DNA of 42,044 nt from Acidobacteriota bacterium (GTDB lineage: Bacteria; Acidobacteriota; Polarisedimenticolia; JACPZX01): positions 1 to 42,044 of the forward strand of contig JACPZX010000056.1 of assembly GCA_016195325.1 (NCBI GenBank), read 5' to 3'. Of the stretch, positions 16,853-27,180 are shown piece by piece (position 1 is the first letter of the stretch; every line of letters begins with the position of its first letter). A model generated the notes under the pieces. It was given only the letters and a program-made list of their open reading frames with translations. It was not told the origin of the DNA and did not search any database. A program made the position numbers and the translations under genes.

Positions 16853-18388
16853 GTGAGGCGGGCGGCGGTCGCGCTCGTCTCGGGTGGGCTCCTCGCCGCG
16901 GCTTTTCCTCCGCTCGATCTCTCGTGGGCCGGCTGGTTCCTCGCCGCACCCCTCTTCGTTCTCGCCGTCACGGCCCGGACGCCCCTCGCGGCCGCGCGGG
17001 AGGGGTTTCTCTTCGGGCTCGCCTTTCAGGCGGCGACCTTCGCGTGGTGGTACGACCTCCTCGTGAAGTGGGGGAGGCTGTCGCAACCCGAGGCGGCCGG
17101 CGTCTACCTCCTCCTCGCGATCCACGTCGCCCTCTTTTTCTCCCTCCTCGGGTTCTGGTCCCACCGGATCGCCGACCGACGCGGCCGGCCGCTCGCGCTC
17201 CTCGTCGGGCCCGCGATCTGGGCCGGGCTCGAGTGGATCCGCGGCTTCCTTTTCACGGGGCTCCCCTGGTCGCTCCTCGGGGCGACGCAAGCGAGAGCCC
17301 CCCTCTTCCTCCAGGTCGCGGATCTCGGGGGCGTCTTCGCCGTCTCGCTCGTCGTCGCGGCCGGGAGCGCCGCGGCCGCCGCGTGGTGGCTCCGCGCGCG
17401 GCGGGTGGCCTTCGTCCACCTCGCGCTGATCGCGCTCGCGGCCGCCTACGGCGCGGCGCGCCTCGCCCTCCCCGGTCACGTGGCGGATCGATCGATCAGG
17501 GTCGGCCTCGTGCAGGGAAACGTCGCCGAGGAGGAGAAGTGGGATCCCTCGCGCGCCCCGGCGATCTTCTCCGCCCATCTCGACGCGACGCGCCGCGCGG
17601 CCGCCGCCGGCGCGAAGCTCGTCGTCTGGCCGGAGTCAGCGGTTCCGTCGCCCCTCGTCTCCTCCCCCGCGTACCTCGGGGCGCTCGATCTCCTCGCGAA
17701 GGACCTCGGCGTCGACCTCCTCGTCGGGAGCGTGCACTACGAGAGGCGTGGTGCTCCCGACGAGAGGACGTACAACAGCGCCTTCCTCATCTCGGGGAGC
17801 GGCCACCCGATGCAGCGCTACGACAAGGTCCACCTGGTGCCGTACGGCGAGTACGTGCCGCTCAGGCGCTTCCTGGGGTTCGTCGAGAAACTCGTCGTCG
17901 AGGCGAGCGACTTCACCCCGGGGGCGCGTCCGCGCGTCCTGAAAGGAGCGGGGGCGACGCTCGGCCCCCTCGTCTGCTTCGAGGCGATCTTCCCGTCGCT
18001 CGCCCGGTCCGTCTCGCTCCAGGGGGCCGAGCTGCTCGTGAACCTGACGAATGACGCCTTCCTCGGCGATTCGGCGGGGCCCCGCCAGCATCTGGGGCTC
18101 GCGGTGATCCGGGCGGTCGAGGAGCGGCGGTACCTGGTCCGCGCGGCCAACACCGGCATCTCGGCCGTGGTCGATGATCGCGGTCGGGTGCTGCAATCGC
18201 TCGCGTACGGCGGGGCGGGGATCCTCGTCACGGACGTGCCCCTCGCCTCGGGGCTCTCGGTGTATGCCCGGGTCGGGGATGCCGTCAGCTGGATCTGTGT
18301 GATACTCTCGGCTCTCGCGCCGTTCGCGCCGTTCCCCTCCGGAGGTCGTTCATGGATGAAGAGCTACTTCGACGCCACACCGCGGTGA
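16853..18388 (+). CDS. lnt: Apolipoprotein N-acyltransferase
   Basis: 511 aa from GTG. Multiple N-terminal membrane helices (about 5-200) precede a periplasmic nitrilase-fold domain (about 215-465), and a final helix lies near 475-495. The catalytic triad is visible: Glu261 in VWPESAVP, Lys325 in RYDKVHLVP and Cys375 in PLVCFEAIF. Lnt adds the third acyl chain to lipoproteins in the inner membrane, needed for Lol-dependent export of lipoproteins such as Pal. Its last 37 bases overlap the start of prfB in another frame, so the two genes are physically locked together. Confidence 0.95.
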   Translation: MRRAAVALVSGGLLAAAFPPLDLSWAGWFLAAPLFVLAVTARTPLAAAREGFLFGLAFQAATFAWWYDLLVKWGRLSQPEAAGVYLLLAIHVALFFSLLGFWSHRIADRRGRPLALLVGPAIWAGLEWIRGFLFTGLPWSLLGATQARAPLFLQVADLGGVFAVSLVVAAGSAAAAAWWLRARRVAFVHLALIALAAAYGAARLALPGHVADRSIRVGLVQGNVAEEEKWDPSRAPAIFSAHLDATRRAAAAGAKLVVWPESAVPSPLVSSPAYLGALDLLAKDLGVDLLVGSVHYERRGAPDERTYNSAFLISGSGHPMQRYDKVHLVPYGEYVPLRRFLGFVEKLVVEASDFTPGARPRVLKGAGATLGPLVCFEAIFPSLARSVSLQGAELLVNLTNDAFLGDSAGPRQHLGLAVIRAVEERRYLVRAANTGISAVVDDRGRVLQSLAYGGAGILVTDVPLASGLSVYARVGDAVSWICVILSALAPFAPFPSGGRSWMKSYFDATPR

Positions 18389-19477
18389 AGGACCGCCTCG
18401 AAGGGCTCCGGAGCTATCTTTGACCTCCCCGGGCGCCAGAAAGACCTCGATCAGCTGACTGCGCGCATGGGCGATCCCGGCTTCTGGGGGGATCCCGCCG
18501 CCGCGCAGGCCGTCAACCAGCGCCGCTCGAAGATCGAGGCAGCTCTCACCCTCGGCAAGAAGCTCTTCGCCGACCTCGACGATTCGGAGGTCCTCGTCGA
18601 GCTGGGGAGGGAGGGGGAGCCCGTCGAGGCCGATCTCGAGGCCGCCGTCGAGGACCTCTCGCGCCGGGCCGACGCCGTCGAGCTGCAGATGATGCTGCGC
18701 GGCGAGTACGATCACTCGAACGCCATCCTCAACATCAACGCCGGCGCCGGAGGCACGGAGGCCCAGGACTGGGCCGACATGCTCTACCGGATGTACCTCA
18801 GGTGGTGCGAGCGACGCGGCTACCGCGTCGAGGTGATGGACATCCAGCAGGGAGAGGAGGCGGGGATCAAGAGCGCAACCCTCCTCGTCTCGGGTGAGAA
18901 CGCCTATGGGTACCTGAGAGCGGAGAACGGCGTCCACCGGCTGGTGCGGATCAGCCCCTACGACGCGAACGCAAGGCGGCACACGTCGTTCGCCGCCGTC
19001 TACGCGACCCCGGATCTCGACGAGACCATCGAGATCAAGATCGAGGACAAGGACCTGCGGGTCGACACGTACCGCAGCAGCGGCGCGGGCGGCCAGCACG
19101 TGAACGTGACCGACTCGGCGGTCCGGATCACGCATCTTCCCAGCGGCCTCGTCGTCGCCTGCCAGAACGAGCGGTCCCAGCACCGGAACCGCGAGATGGC
19201 CATGAGAGTCCTGAGGTCGCGCCTCTACGACATGGAGATGAAGAAGCAGGACGAGAAGCGATCCAGGGTGGAGGGGACGAAGCGCGAGATCGGCTTCGGG
19301 AGCCAGATCCGCTCGTACGTCCTGCACCCGTACAAGCAGGTGAAGGACCTCAGGACGGGCGAGATCAGCACCCAGCCGCAGGACGTCCTGGACGGCGACA
19401 TCGACGATTTCATCCGCACGTACCTGCTCGCCGCCGGCACAGGGACGTTGGGCAAGACGGTCGTCGCCGACGATTGA
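18352..19477 (+). CDS. prfB: Peptide chain release factor 2 (RF2), requiring programmed +1 frameshift
   Basis: Translated from ATG 18352 as 23 codons ending in TAT CTT, then TGA at 18421-18423. A +1 shift resumes at 18422 (GAC CTC CCC) and continues to 19477, giving about 374 aa, the normal RF2 length. GGAGGT lies eight bases upstream of the ATG. RF2 promotes release at UGA and UAA. The GGQ peptidyl-hydrolysis motif is at 246-248 (SSGAGGQHVN). The stop-recognition tripeptide at 201-203 reads SPY instead of the usual SPF. The domain order (helical N-domain, recognition domain, GGQ domain, C-tail) is complete. An annotation pipeline would probably start the gene late, at 18467, and lose the N-terminal 38 residues. 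The 5' end overlaps lnt by 37 bases. Confidence 0.96.
18409..18424 (+). promoter_or_regulatory. prfB programmed +1 frameshift site
   Basis: CGGAGCTATCTTTGAC: a Shine-Dalgarno-like GGAG (18410-18413) lies four bases before the slippery CTT (18418-18420), followed by the in-frame stop TGA and C (18421-18424). Known prfB sites read AGGGGG-TAT-CTT-TGA-C. The CTT TGA C core is identical here, but the internal Shine-Dalgarno stimulator is shorter. When RF2 is scarce, ribosomes pause at UGA and slip, so RF2 autoregulates its own synthesis. Confidence 0.9.
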
Positions 19478-19503
19478 GACGGCCCGTTCGCCGCGTCGTC
19501 GCC

Positions 19504-19532
19504 TTGACGGTCCGGATCGCCGACTTTATATT
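19504..19532 (+). promoter_or_regulatory. Predicted sigma-70-type promoter of the hrcA-grpE-dnaK-dnaJ operon
   Basis: TTGACG (19504-19509) and TATATT (19527-19532), 17-base spacer: one of the best promoter matches in the window. The start would be near 19540, about 22 bases before the first hrcA ATG. A degenerate CIRCE-like inverted repeat might overlap 19531-19557, but the match is poor. Confidence 0.7.
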
Positions 19533-19561
19533 GGCACGTCGTTTTCTGTCTCGATAAGTTC

Positions 19562-20638
19562 ATGACAATCAACAACATGAGTGACATCGCGCTCGACCAG
19601 AGGGGCCAGGAGATCCTGGGGGCCGTCGTCGAGCAGTACGTCCGCTCGGGGGAGCCCGTCGGATCGAGAACGCTCGCGCAGAAGAGCTCCGAGCACCTCA
19701 GCGCGGCCACGATCCGGAACACCATGGCCGATCTCGAGCAGCTCGGGCTCCTCGAGCAGCCGCACACCTCGGCCGGAAGGATTCCGACGGAGCTGGGGTA
19801 CCGGGTCTACGTGAACAACCTGATGCGGGGGCACCCCATCGCGCGCGCCGACGAGCAGTTCATCCACGCTTCCTTGGGGCAGCCGGTGACCGACGCGGCC
19901 GCGCTCTTCGGGCAGGTCTCGCGCGTCCTCTCGCAGCTCACGAACCAGATCGGCGTCGTCATCACGCCGAACGTCTCGCGCGTCAGGCTCCGGCACCTCG
20001 AGTTCGTGCAGCTCGCCTCGAGGCGCGTCGTCGCGATCCTCGTCGCCGAGACCGGAATCATCCACAACAAGGTCTTCGAGACCGAGGACGAATACGCGCA
20101 GGATCAGCTCGATCGCGCCGGCAGGTTCCTCACCGAGACGTTCCAGGGGATGACTCTCCCCGAGACGCGCGAGAGGATCGTCGCCATGATGGCCGAGGAG
20201 AAGGCCCTCTACGACCGGCTGCTGAAGGACGCGATCACGCTCGCCCAGGCGTCGGTGGACCAGATGCCCGAAGAGCCGACCGAGAGACACGTCTTCGTGG
20301 AGGGGACCTCGAACCTGCTCGACAGCCCCGACTTCGCCGACGCCGAGCGCCTGAAGGCCATCTTCCGCACGTTCGAGGAGAAGCACCGGATCCTCCGCAT
20401 CCTCAACCGGTGCCTCGAGGAGGGCCATCCCGGCGTGAAGGTCCTGATCGGATCGGAGACCGACCTGCCCGAGCTGAACCAGTGCACGCTCATCACGTCG
20501 GCCTACGGCCCCGAGGGGCAGCCGCTCGGCGCGCTCGGAGTGCTCGGCCCGACTCGCATGGAGTACGCGAAGGCGGTCGCGCTCGTCGACTACGTCTCGC
20601 GATTCTTCGGCACGCTCCTCAAGCCCTACACGCTCTGA
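19562..20638 (+). CDS. hrcA: Heat-inducible transcription repressor HrcA
   Basis: 358 aa. An N-terminal winged helix (about 8-80; SGEPVGSRTLAQ, LSAATIRNTMADLEQLGLLEQPHTSAGRIPT is the conserved HrcA DNA-binding block), a GAF-like dimerisation region (about 105-340) and the conserved C-terminal GVLGPTRMEYAKAVALVDYVSR. HrcA represses chaperone operons by binding CIRCE and is kept folded by GroEL. The ATG at 19577 (residue 6) is an equally plausible start and gives a more family-like N-terminus. As first gene of the operon it probably controls its own promoter. Confidence 0.95.
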   Translation: MTINNMSDIALDQRGQEILGAVVEQYVRSGEPVGSRTLAQKSSEHLSAATIRNTMADLEQLGLLEQPHTSAGRIPTELGYRVYVNNLMRGHPIARADEQFIHASLGQPVTDAAALFGQVSRVLSQLTNQIGVVITPNVSRVRLRHLEFVQLASRRVVAILVAETGIIHNKVFETEDEYAQDQLDRAGRFLTETFQGMTLPETRERIVAMMAEEKALYDRLLKDAITLAQASVDQMPEEPTERHVFVEGTSNLLDSPDFADAERLKAIFRTFEEKHRILRILNRCLEEGHPGVKVLIGSETDLPELNQCTLITSAYGPEGQPLGALGVLGPTRMEYAKAVALVDYVSRFFGTLLKPYTL

Positions 20639-20652
20639 CGGGGAGAGGGAAG

Positions 20653-21307
20653 ATGTCCGACGGAACCGGCAAGCCCGAGAAGATCAACCTCGACGAGATC
20701 CTCGGCGGGATGGACGACTCCCAGAAGCCGGGGAGCGACGACTCGTCGATCGAGATCATCGGGGACACCTCCCCGGGAACCCCGCACGCGTCGTCGCACG
20801 CGGTGTCGGCGCGCCTCCAGGAGGCGCTCGCCGAGAAAGACCGCGTCCACGACCTGTACCTCCGGGCGCGGGCCGATCTCGAGAACTTCAAGCGCCGCAT
20901 GGAACGGGAGCGCGACGAGGATCGCGCCCGCGCCGGAAGCGCGGTGCTGCGGGAGATCATCCCCGCGCTCGACAACCTCGATCGGGCGCTCGCGCAGCCC
21001 GAGGAGGCCCTGGGGTTCCGCGAGGGAGTGACGCTCATCCGCCGGCAGATCGGCGAGAGCCTCCGCAAGCTCGGGCTCGAGCCGATCGACGCCCTCGGCG
21101 AGCCGTTCGATCCCACCTACCACGACGCCGTCGCCGCCGAACCGCGCGAGGGGCTCGCGCCGAACACCGTCATCGAGGAGATCGCGAAGGGGTACACGTA
21201 CGCGGGGCGCGTCCTCCGGCCCGCGCTGGTCAAGGTCGTCATCCCGTCCCCGAAGCCCGCGGGGAGCGAAACGCAGGCGTCGGAACGTCCGGAGCAGGGA
21301 GGGTCCG

Positions 21308-21330
<23 letters not shown>
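20653..21330 (+). CDS. grpE: Nucleotide exchange factor GrpE
   Basis: 225 aa from ATG with GGGAGAGGGA just upstream. An acidic, disordered N-terminus (about 1-50) is followed by a long helix (about 52-100, KDRVHDLYLRARADLENFKRRMERERDE, the GrpE coiled-coil signature) and a C-terminal beta domain (about 150-205, FDPTYHDAV). GrpE releases ADP from DnaK. The frame is open further upstream within hrcA, but homology begins here. The end overlaps dnaK by 23 bases. Confidence 0.95.
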
Positions 21331-23176
<1,846 letters not shown>

Positions 23177-23179
23177 GGG

Positions 23180-24295
23180 ATGCCCTCGCGAGACTACTAC
23201 GAGATCCTCGGCGTCGCGCGCGAGGCGAGCGCCGAGGAGATCAAGAGCGCCTATCGCAGAGCCGCTCTGAAGCATCATCCGGATCGGAATCCCGGCGACC
23301 ACAAGGCCGAGGAGGCCTTCAAGGAGGCCGCCGAGGCCTACGCGATCCTCTCCGACCCGGACAAGCGGGCCCGCTACGATCGTTTCGGCCACCAGGGTGT
23401 CGCGGGCGCATCGGGGGGAGCGCCTCAGTTCGACGAGGCGGTCTTCGGCGATTTCGCCGACATCCTGGGCGACCTCTTCGGGTTCGGCGATCCTTTTCGC
23501 CGCGGCGGCCGGCGCCGGGGCCCGCAGCGCGGCGATGACCTCCGCTACGACATGGAGCTCTCGCTCGAGGAGGCCGCCTTCGGCAAAGACGCCGAGGTGC
23601 GGCTGACCCGCACGCTCGCATGCGAGGCCTGCAAGGGGGCCGGCGCGAAGTCCCCCGCGGACATCGTGACCTGCCCTTCCTGCAACGGCACCGGGCAGCT
23701 CGCCTTCCAGCAGGGTTTCCTGACGATCGCGAGGACGTGCGGCACCTGCCGCGGGACGGGGCGCTCCATCCGCAGGCCCTGCGAGGAGTGCCGCGGCGCC
23801 GGCCAGGTCCGCCGCGACGCGAAGCTGACGATCAAGATCCCGGCCGGGGTCGACGAGGGAAACAGGCTGCGCGTGCGCGGGGAGGGAGGCTCCGGGGATC
23901 TCGGCGCGCCGGCGGGGGACCTCTACGTCATCATCCACGTCCGGGAGCACTCCCGCTTCGAGCGCGAGGGGAGGCACCTGCACGCGCGCGTCGCGATCAC
24001 CTTCTCGCAGGCCGCGCTCGGCGGCGAGGTGAAGGTGCCGCTCCTCGGCGGCGGCTCGGCCGATCTGAAGATCCCGGCGGGGACGCAGGCGGGGACCGAG
24101 TTCCGGCTCCGCGGCCACGGGATCAAGGACGGCTCGGGGGTCGGCGATCTCAAGGTGCGCGCGGTCGTGATGACGCCGCGCAAGCTGTCCAAGGAGGGGA
24201 AGAAGGCACTCCAGAAGCTCAGCGAGACGGGGGACGAGGAGTTCACCGAGGAGGACCGCTCCCTCTTCGCGAAGGTCAAGGACTTCTTCTCCTGA
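23180..24295 (+). CDS. dnaJ: Chaperone protein DnaJ (Hsp40, type I)
   Basis: 371 aa. The J domain (about 4-68) has HPD at 33-35. A short Gly/Phe-rich region (about 70-110) precedes the zinc domain with all four CxxCxGxG repeats: 148-155, 165-172, 187-194 and 201-208. The C-terminal substrate domains run from about 215 to 345. DnaJ stimulates DnaK ATPase and delivers clients. It starts four bases after dnaK, and its stop is entangled with the start of prmA. Confidence 0.97.
   Translation: MPSRDYYEILGVAREASAEEIKSAYRRAALKHHPDRNPGDHKAEEAFKEAAEAYAILSDPDKRARYDRFGHQGVAGASGGAPQFDEAVFGDFADILGDLFGFGDPFRRGGRRRGPQRGDDLRYDMELSLEEAAFGKDAEVRLTRTLACEACKGAGAKSPADIVTCPSCNGTGQLAFQQGFLTIARTCGTCRGTGRSIRRPCEECRGAGQVRRDAKLTIKIPAGVDEGNRLRVRGEGGSGDLGAPAGDLYVIIHVREHSRFEREGRHLHARVAITFSQAALGGEVKVPLLGGGSADLKIPAGTQAGTEFRLRGHGIKDGSGVGDLKVRAVVMTPRKLSKEGKKALQKLSETGDEEFTEEDRSLFAKVKDFFS
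24278..24294 (+). promoter_or_regulatory. Start region of prmA: Shine-Dalgarno and probable CTG start
   Basis: AAGGA (24278-24282) lies nine bases before CTG 24292-24294, which overlaps the dnaJ stop (CTGA). The next codon is ATC 24295, and the typical PrmA N-terminus SWIEV follows at once. No ATG, GTG or TTG exists in this frame until 24658, deep inside the methyltransferase domain, so a rare CTG (or ATC) start is the simplest reading. Confidence 0.6.
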
Positions 24296-25173
24296 TCTCC
24301 TGGATCGAAGTCGCGATCTCGATCCCGGCCGCGATCGAGGACGAGGCCGCGGCGCTCCTCCTCGATCTCGGCGCCCGCGGCGTCTCCGTCGACACGGCCC
24401 CGCCCGGATCCCCATCTCCCGACCCGGCGAGGCTCAGGGCCTGGTTCGACGGCCCCGCGGCGCCTCCCGAGGCGAGCTCGATCGAGCGTCTCCTCGCGCC
24501 GCTCGCGGCGGGCCTGGCCCCGCCGCGAGTCCTCTCCGTCACCGGCATTCCGGACGGTCGATGGGTCGAGCGGTGGGTCGCGTCGCTGGCGCCGTTCCCG
24601 GTCGGCGAGCGGTTCGTCGTCACGCCTGTCGAGGATCTCGACGAGGCGCCGCCCCGCATGAAACTCTTCATCTGCCCCTCGCGCGCCTTCGGCACCGGCG
24701 AGCACCCGACGACGCGGATGTGCCTGGAGGAGATCGAGCGGTGCGGTCCCCGGGGGCTCTCGGTCCTCGACGCCGGCACGGGGAGCGGCATCCTCGCGAT
24801 CGCCGCGAAGCTCCTCGGCGCCGCCGACGTCGTGGGGGTGGACAACGACCCGGAGGCGATCGAGGTCGCCGTGAAGAACGCCCGGCTCAACGGCGCCGCG
24901 GGGGCGATCCGGTTCGTCATCGGCGACACCGCCTCGATCGACGACCGCCGCTTCGATCTCGTCGTCGCGAACCTGAACGGGACGATTCTCGCGCGCGCGA
25001 TCCCGGACCTGGCCTCACGCCTCGCCGCCGGCGGCGCGCTCGTCCTCTCGGGGATTCTTCCCGAGGAGGTCGGGGAGATCACCGCCGTCGCGGCGGCCGC
25101 CGGGCTCGCCGTGGAGCGCGCGGCCGCGCGCGACGGCTGGGCTTGCCTCGTCTGCGGGGCGCGCCGTGCGTGA
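24292..25173 (+). CDS. prmA: Ribosomal protein L11 methyltransferase
   Basis: About 293 aa if started at CTG 24292. The N-terminal substrate-recognition domain (about 3-115, beginning [17 protein letters not shown]) is followed by the SAM-dependent methyltransferase domain (about 120-290), with [10 protein letters not shown] (family signature), [20 protein letters not shown] (SAM motif I) and [10 protein letters not shown] (motif IV, NLN in place of the usual NIL). PrmA trimethylates ribosomal protein L11. The start codon is non-standard: either CTG overlapping the dnaJ stop, or ATC next to it. A single-base sequencing error changing ATG to ATC would also explain it. Position after dnaJ and before rsmE is the usual one. 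It overlaps rsmE by eight bases. Confidence 0.92.
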   Translation: MISWIEVAISIPAAIEDEAAALLLDLGARGVSVDTAPPGSPSPDPARLRAWFDGPAAPPEASSIERLLAPLAAGLAPPRVLSVTGIPDGRWVERWVASLAPFPVGERFVVTPVEDLDEAPPRMKLFICPSRAFGTGEHPTTRMCLEEIERCGPRGLSVLDAGTGSGILAIAAKLLGAADVVGVDNDPEAIEVAVKNARLNGAAGAIRFVIGDTASIDDRRFDLVVANLNGTILARAIPDLASRLAAGGALVLSGILPEEVGEITAVAAAAGLAVERAAARDGWACLVCGARRA

Positions 25174-25921
25174 GCGCCGGTTTCTCGTGGACCCCGCCGA
25201 CCTCAACGAGACGCAGGGGCTGATCCGCGGCGACGAATTGCATCACCTCCGGCGGGTGCTGAGGCTTCGGGTCGGCGACGAGGTCTCCGTCTTCGACGGC
25301 CGCGGCCGCGGCTCGGTGGGGCGCATCCGCACCCTCGGAGACACCGGGGCCGCCGTCGCCCTCGAGCGCCCCGAGGACCCCGCCGTCGAGCCGGCCGCGA
25401 GGGTGATCCTGGCGCAGGCGATCCCCCACGGAGATCGCATGGACCTCATCGTCGAGAAGGCCGTCGAGATCGGCGTCGCGGCGATTCTCCCGGTCATCGC
25501 GGAGCGCGGCACGGTGAGGCCCCCCTCGGGGGGGTGGCCCCGTCTCACGCGCTGGCGCCGCATCGCCGTCGCCGCCGCCAAGCAGTCCGGCCGCCTCGTC
25601 GTCCCCGCGATCGCTGACCCCGCCCCCTTCGCCCGTGTCGCCGCCCCGGACGCCGCCTCCCGGGCGGCGCGTATCATCTTTATTACCGCCCCGGCGGCCC
25701 GTGAGGTGGTGGACATTCTGTCCCCCGGCGTCCCACCCGAAACGGTGATCCTCATCGGCCCCGAGGGGGGTTGGTCCGAGGCGGAGGGAGCCGAGGCCAC
25801 CGCGGCAGGATGGGCGAGTGCGACGCTGGGGCCGCGGATCCTCAGGGCCGACACCGCCGCCGTCGCCGCGCTGACCCTGGTCCTCGCCGCGCTCGGCGAG
25901 ATGCGGCCCGGAGCCCCGTGA
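25166..25921 (+). CDS. rsmE: 16S rRNA (uracil1498-N3)-methyltransferase
   Basis: 251 aa from GTG. An N-terminal PUA-like domain (about 1-70, HHLRRVLRLRVGDEVSVFDG) precedes a SPOUT/trefoil-knot methyltransferase domain (about 75-245) with the knot motifs LIGPEGGWSEAEG and LGPRILRADTAAVAAL. RsmE methylates U1498 of 16S rRNA as a dimer. It ends the hrcA-grpE-dnaK-dnaJ-prmA-rsmE cluster. Arg-Ala-Asp stands where many homologues have Arg-Thr-Glu in the second knot motif, a mild variant. Confidence 0.95.
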   Translation: MRERRFLVDPADLNETQGLIRGDELHHLRRVLRLRVGDEVSVFDGRGRGSVGRIRTLGDTGAAVALERPEDPAVEPAARVILAQAIPHGDRMDLIVEKAVEIGVAAILPVIAERGTVRPPSGGWPRLTRWRRIAVAAAKQSGRLVVPAIADPAPFARVAAPDAASRAARIIFITAPAAREVVDILSPGVPPETVILIGPEGGWSEAEGAEATAAGWASATLGPRILRADTAAVAALTLVLAALGEMRPGAP

Positions 25922-25934
25922 CTCCCGGCTCTGG

Positions 25935-25963
25935 TTGACTCAGCCCATCCACTCCACTAACTT
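25935..25963 (+). promoter_or_regulatory. Predicted promoter of pilT
   Basis: TTGACT (25935-25940) and TAACTT (25958-25963) with a 17-base spacer, in the 84-base gap between rsmE and pilT, which is visibly AT-richer than its surroundings. The leader would be about 35 bases. Confidence 0.55.
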
Positions 25964-26005
25964 TCATACTTTGTCGCCGAGCGTCCGTCCCACTCCGGAG
26001 ATCGC

Positions 26006-27172
26006 ATGCACATCAACGACCTCCTCAAGATCGCGACCGACCGCGGAGCCTCGGACCTTCACCTGAAGGTCGGGTCCTACCCCGTCATCCGCGTCCACGG
26101 GAACCTCCTCCCGCTCACCGAGCTCAAGCGGCTGATGCAGGAGGACACGATCGCCATGGCCTTCAGCATCATGAGCGGGCGGCAGAAGCAGAAGTTCAAG
26201 GACAACTACGAGATCGACATCGCGTACTCGGTCCCCGGGCTGGGACGGTTCCGCTGCAACATCTTCCAGCAGCGCGGGACGGTCGGCCTGGTCCTCCGCG
26301 TCATCCCCATCAAGATCCGCACCTTCACCGACCTCGAGCTCCCCGGAGTCCTCAAGACGATCTGCGAGGAGCGCCGGGGGATGATCCTCTGCACCGGGAC
26401 GACCGGGTCGGGAAAGTCCACGACTCTGGCCGCGATGATCGACTACGTGAACTCGACGCGCACCGAGCACGTCATGACCATCGAGGACCCGATCGAGTTC
26501 CTGCACCGCGACAAGAAGAGCCTGATCAACCAGCGCGAGGTCGAGGTCGACACCAAGTCGTTCGCGCAGGCCCTGAGGTCGGCGCTGCGCCAGGATCCCG
26601 ACGTCATCCTCGTCGGTGAGATGCGCGACTACGAGACGATCGAGACGGCGCTGACCGCCGCCGAGACCGGACACCTCGTGATGAGCACCCTCCACACCCT
26701 CGACGCGACGGAGACCGTCAACCGCATCATCTCGGTCTTCCCGCCGCACCAGCAGAAGCAGATCCGCATCCAGCTCGCCTCGGTGCTGAAGGCCGTCATC
26801 TCGATGCGGCTGCTGCCGAAGGTGGACGGGCAGGGTCGCGTTCCGGCGGCCGAGATCATGCGCGTGACGCCCTACATCCGGGACTGCATCGAGAACAAGG
26901 AGAAGACGAAGCTCATCCGCGAGGCGATCTCCCAGGGCACGTCGCAGTACGGGATGCAGACGTTCGACCAGAGCATCTACGCCCTGTACCAGAAGGAGAA
27001 GATCTCCCTCGACGAGGCGCTGAGGCGCGCGTCGAACCCGGACGAGTTCAAGCTCAAGATCCAGGGGATCCAGTCCACCGGCGACGCGTCGAACCAGGAG
27101 ATGGAGACCAGCCTGCACGCGGACGACGCAGGCCCCGAGGATCCGAACTCACCCTTTTCCTTCAACCGCTGA
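26006..27172 (+). CDS. pilT: Type IV pilus retraction ATPase PilT
   Basis: 388 aa. An N-terminal PAS-like domain (about 1-100, MHINDLLKIATDRGASDLHLKVG is typical PilT) is followed by the RecA-like ATPase domain with Walker A GTTGSGKS at 131-138, the Asp box TIEDPIEF (about 156-163), Walker B DPDVILVGEMRD (about 197-208) and the His box TGHLVMSTLHT (about 220-230). PilT hexamers disassemble type IV pili for twitching or gliding. The C-terminal tail (about 355-388) is polar and poorly conserved. No other pilus gene is in the window. It has its own promoter, with recX eight bases downstream. Confidence 0.95.
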   Translation: MHINDLLKIATDRGASDLHLKVGSYPVIRVHGNLLPLTELKRLMQEDTIAMAFSIMSGRQKQKFKDNYEIDIAYSVPGLGRFRCNIFQQRGTVGLVLRVIPIKIRTFTDLELPGVLKTICEERRGMILCTGTTGSGKSTTLAAMIDYVNSTRTEHVMTIEDPIEFLHRDKKSLINQREVEVDTKSFAQALRSALRQDPDVILVGEMRDYETIETALTAAETGHLVMSTLHTLDATETVNRIISVFPPHQQKQIRIQLASVLKAVISMRLLPKVDGQGRVPAAEIMRVTPYIRDCIENKEKTKLIREAISQGTSQYGMQTFDQSIYALYQKEKISLDEALRRASNPDEFKLKIQGIQSTGDASNQEMETSLHADDAGPEDPNSPFSFNR

Positions 27173-27180
27173 GGCCGGCG

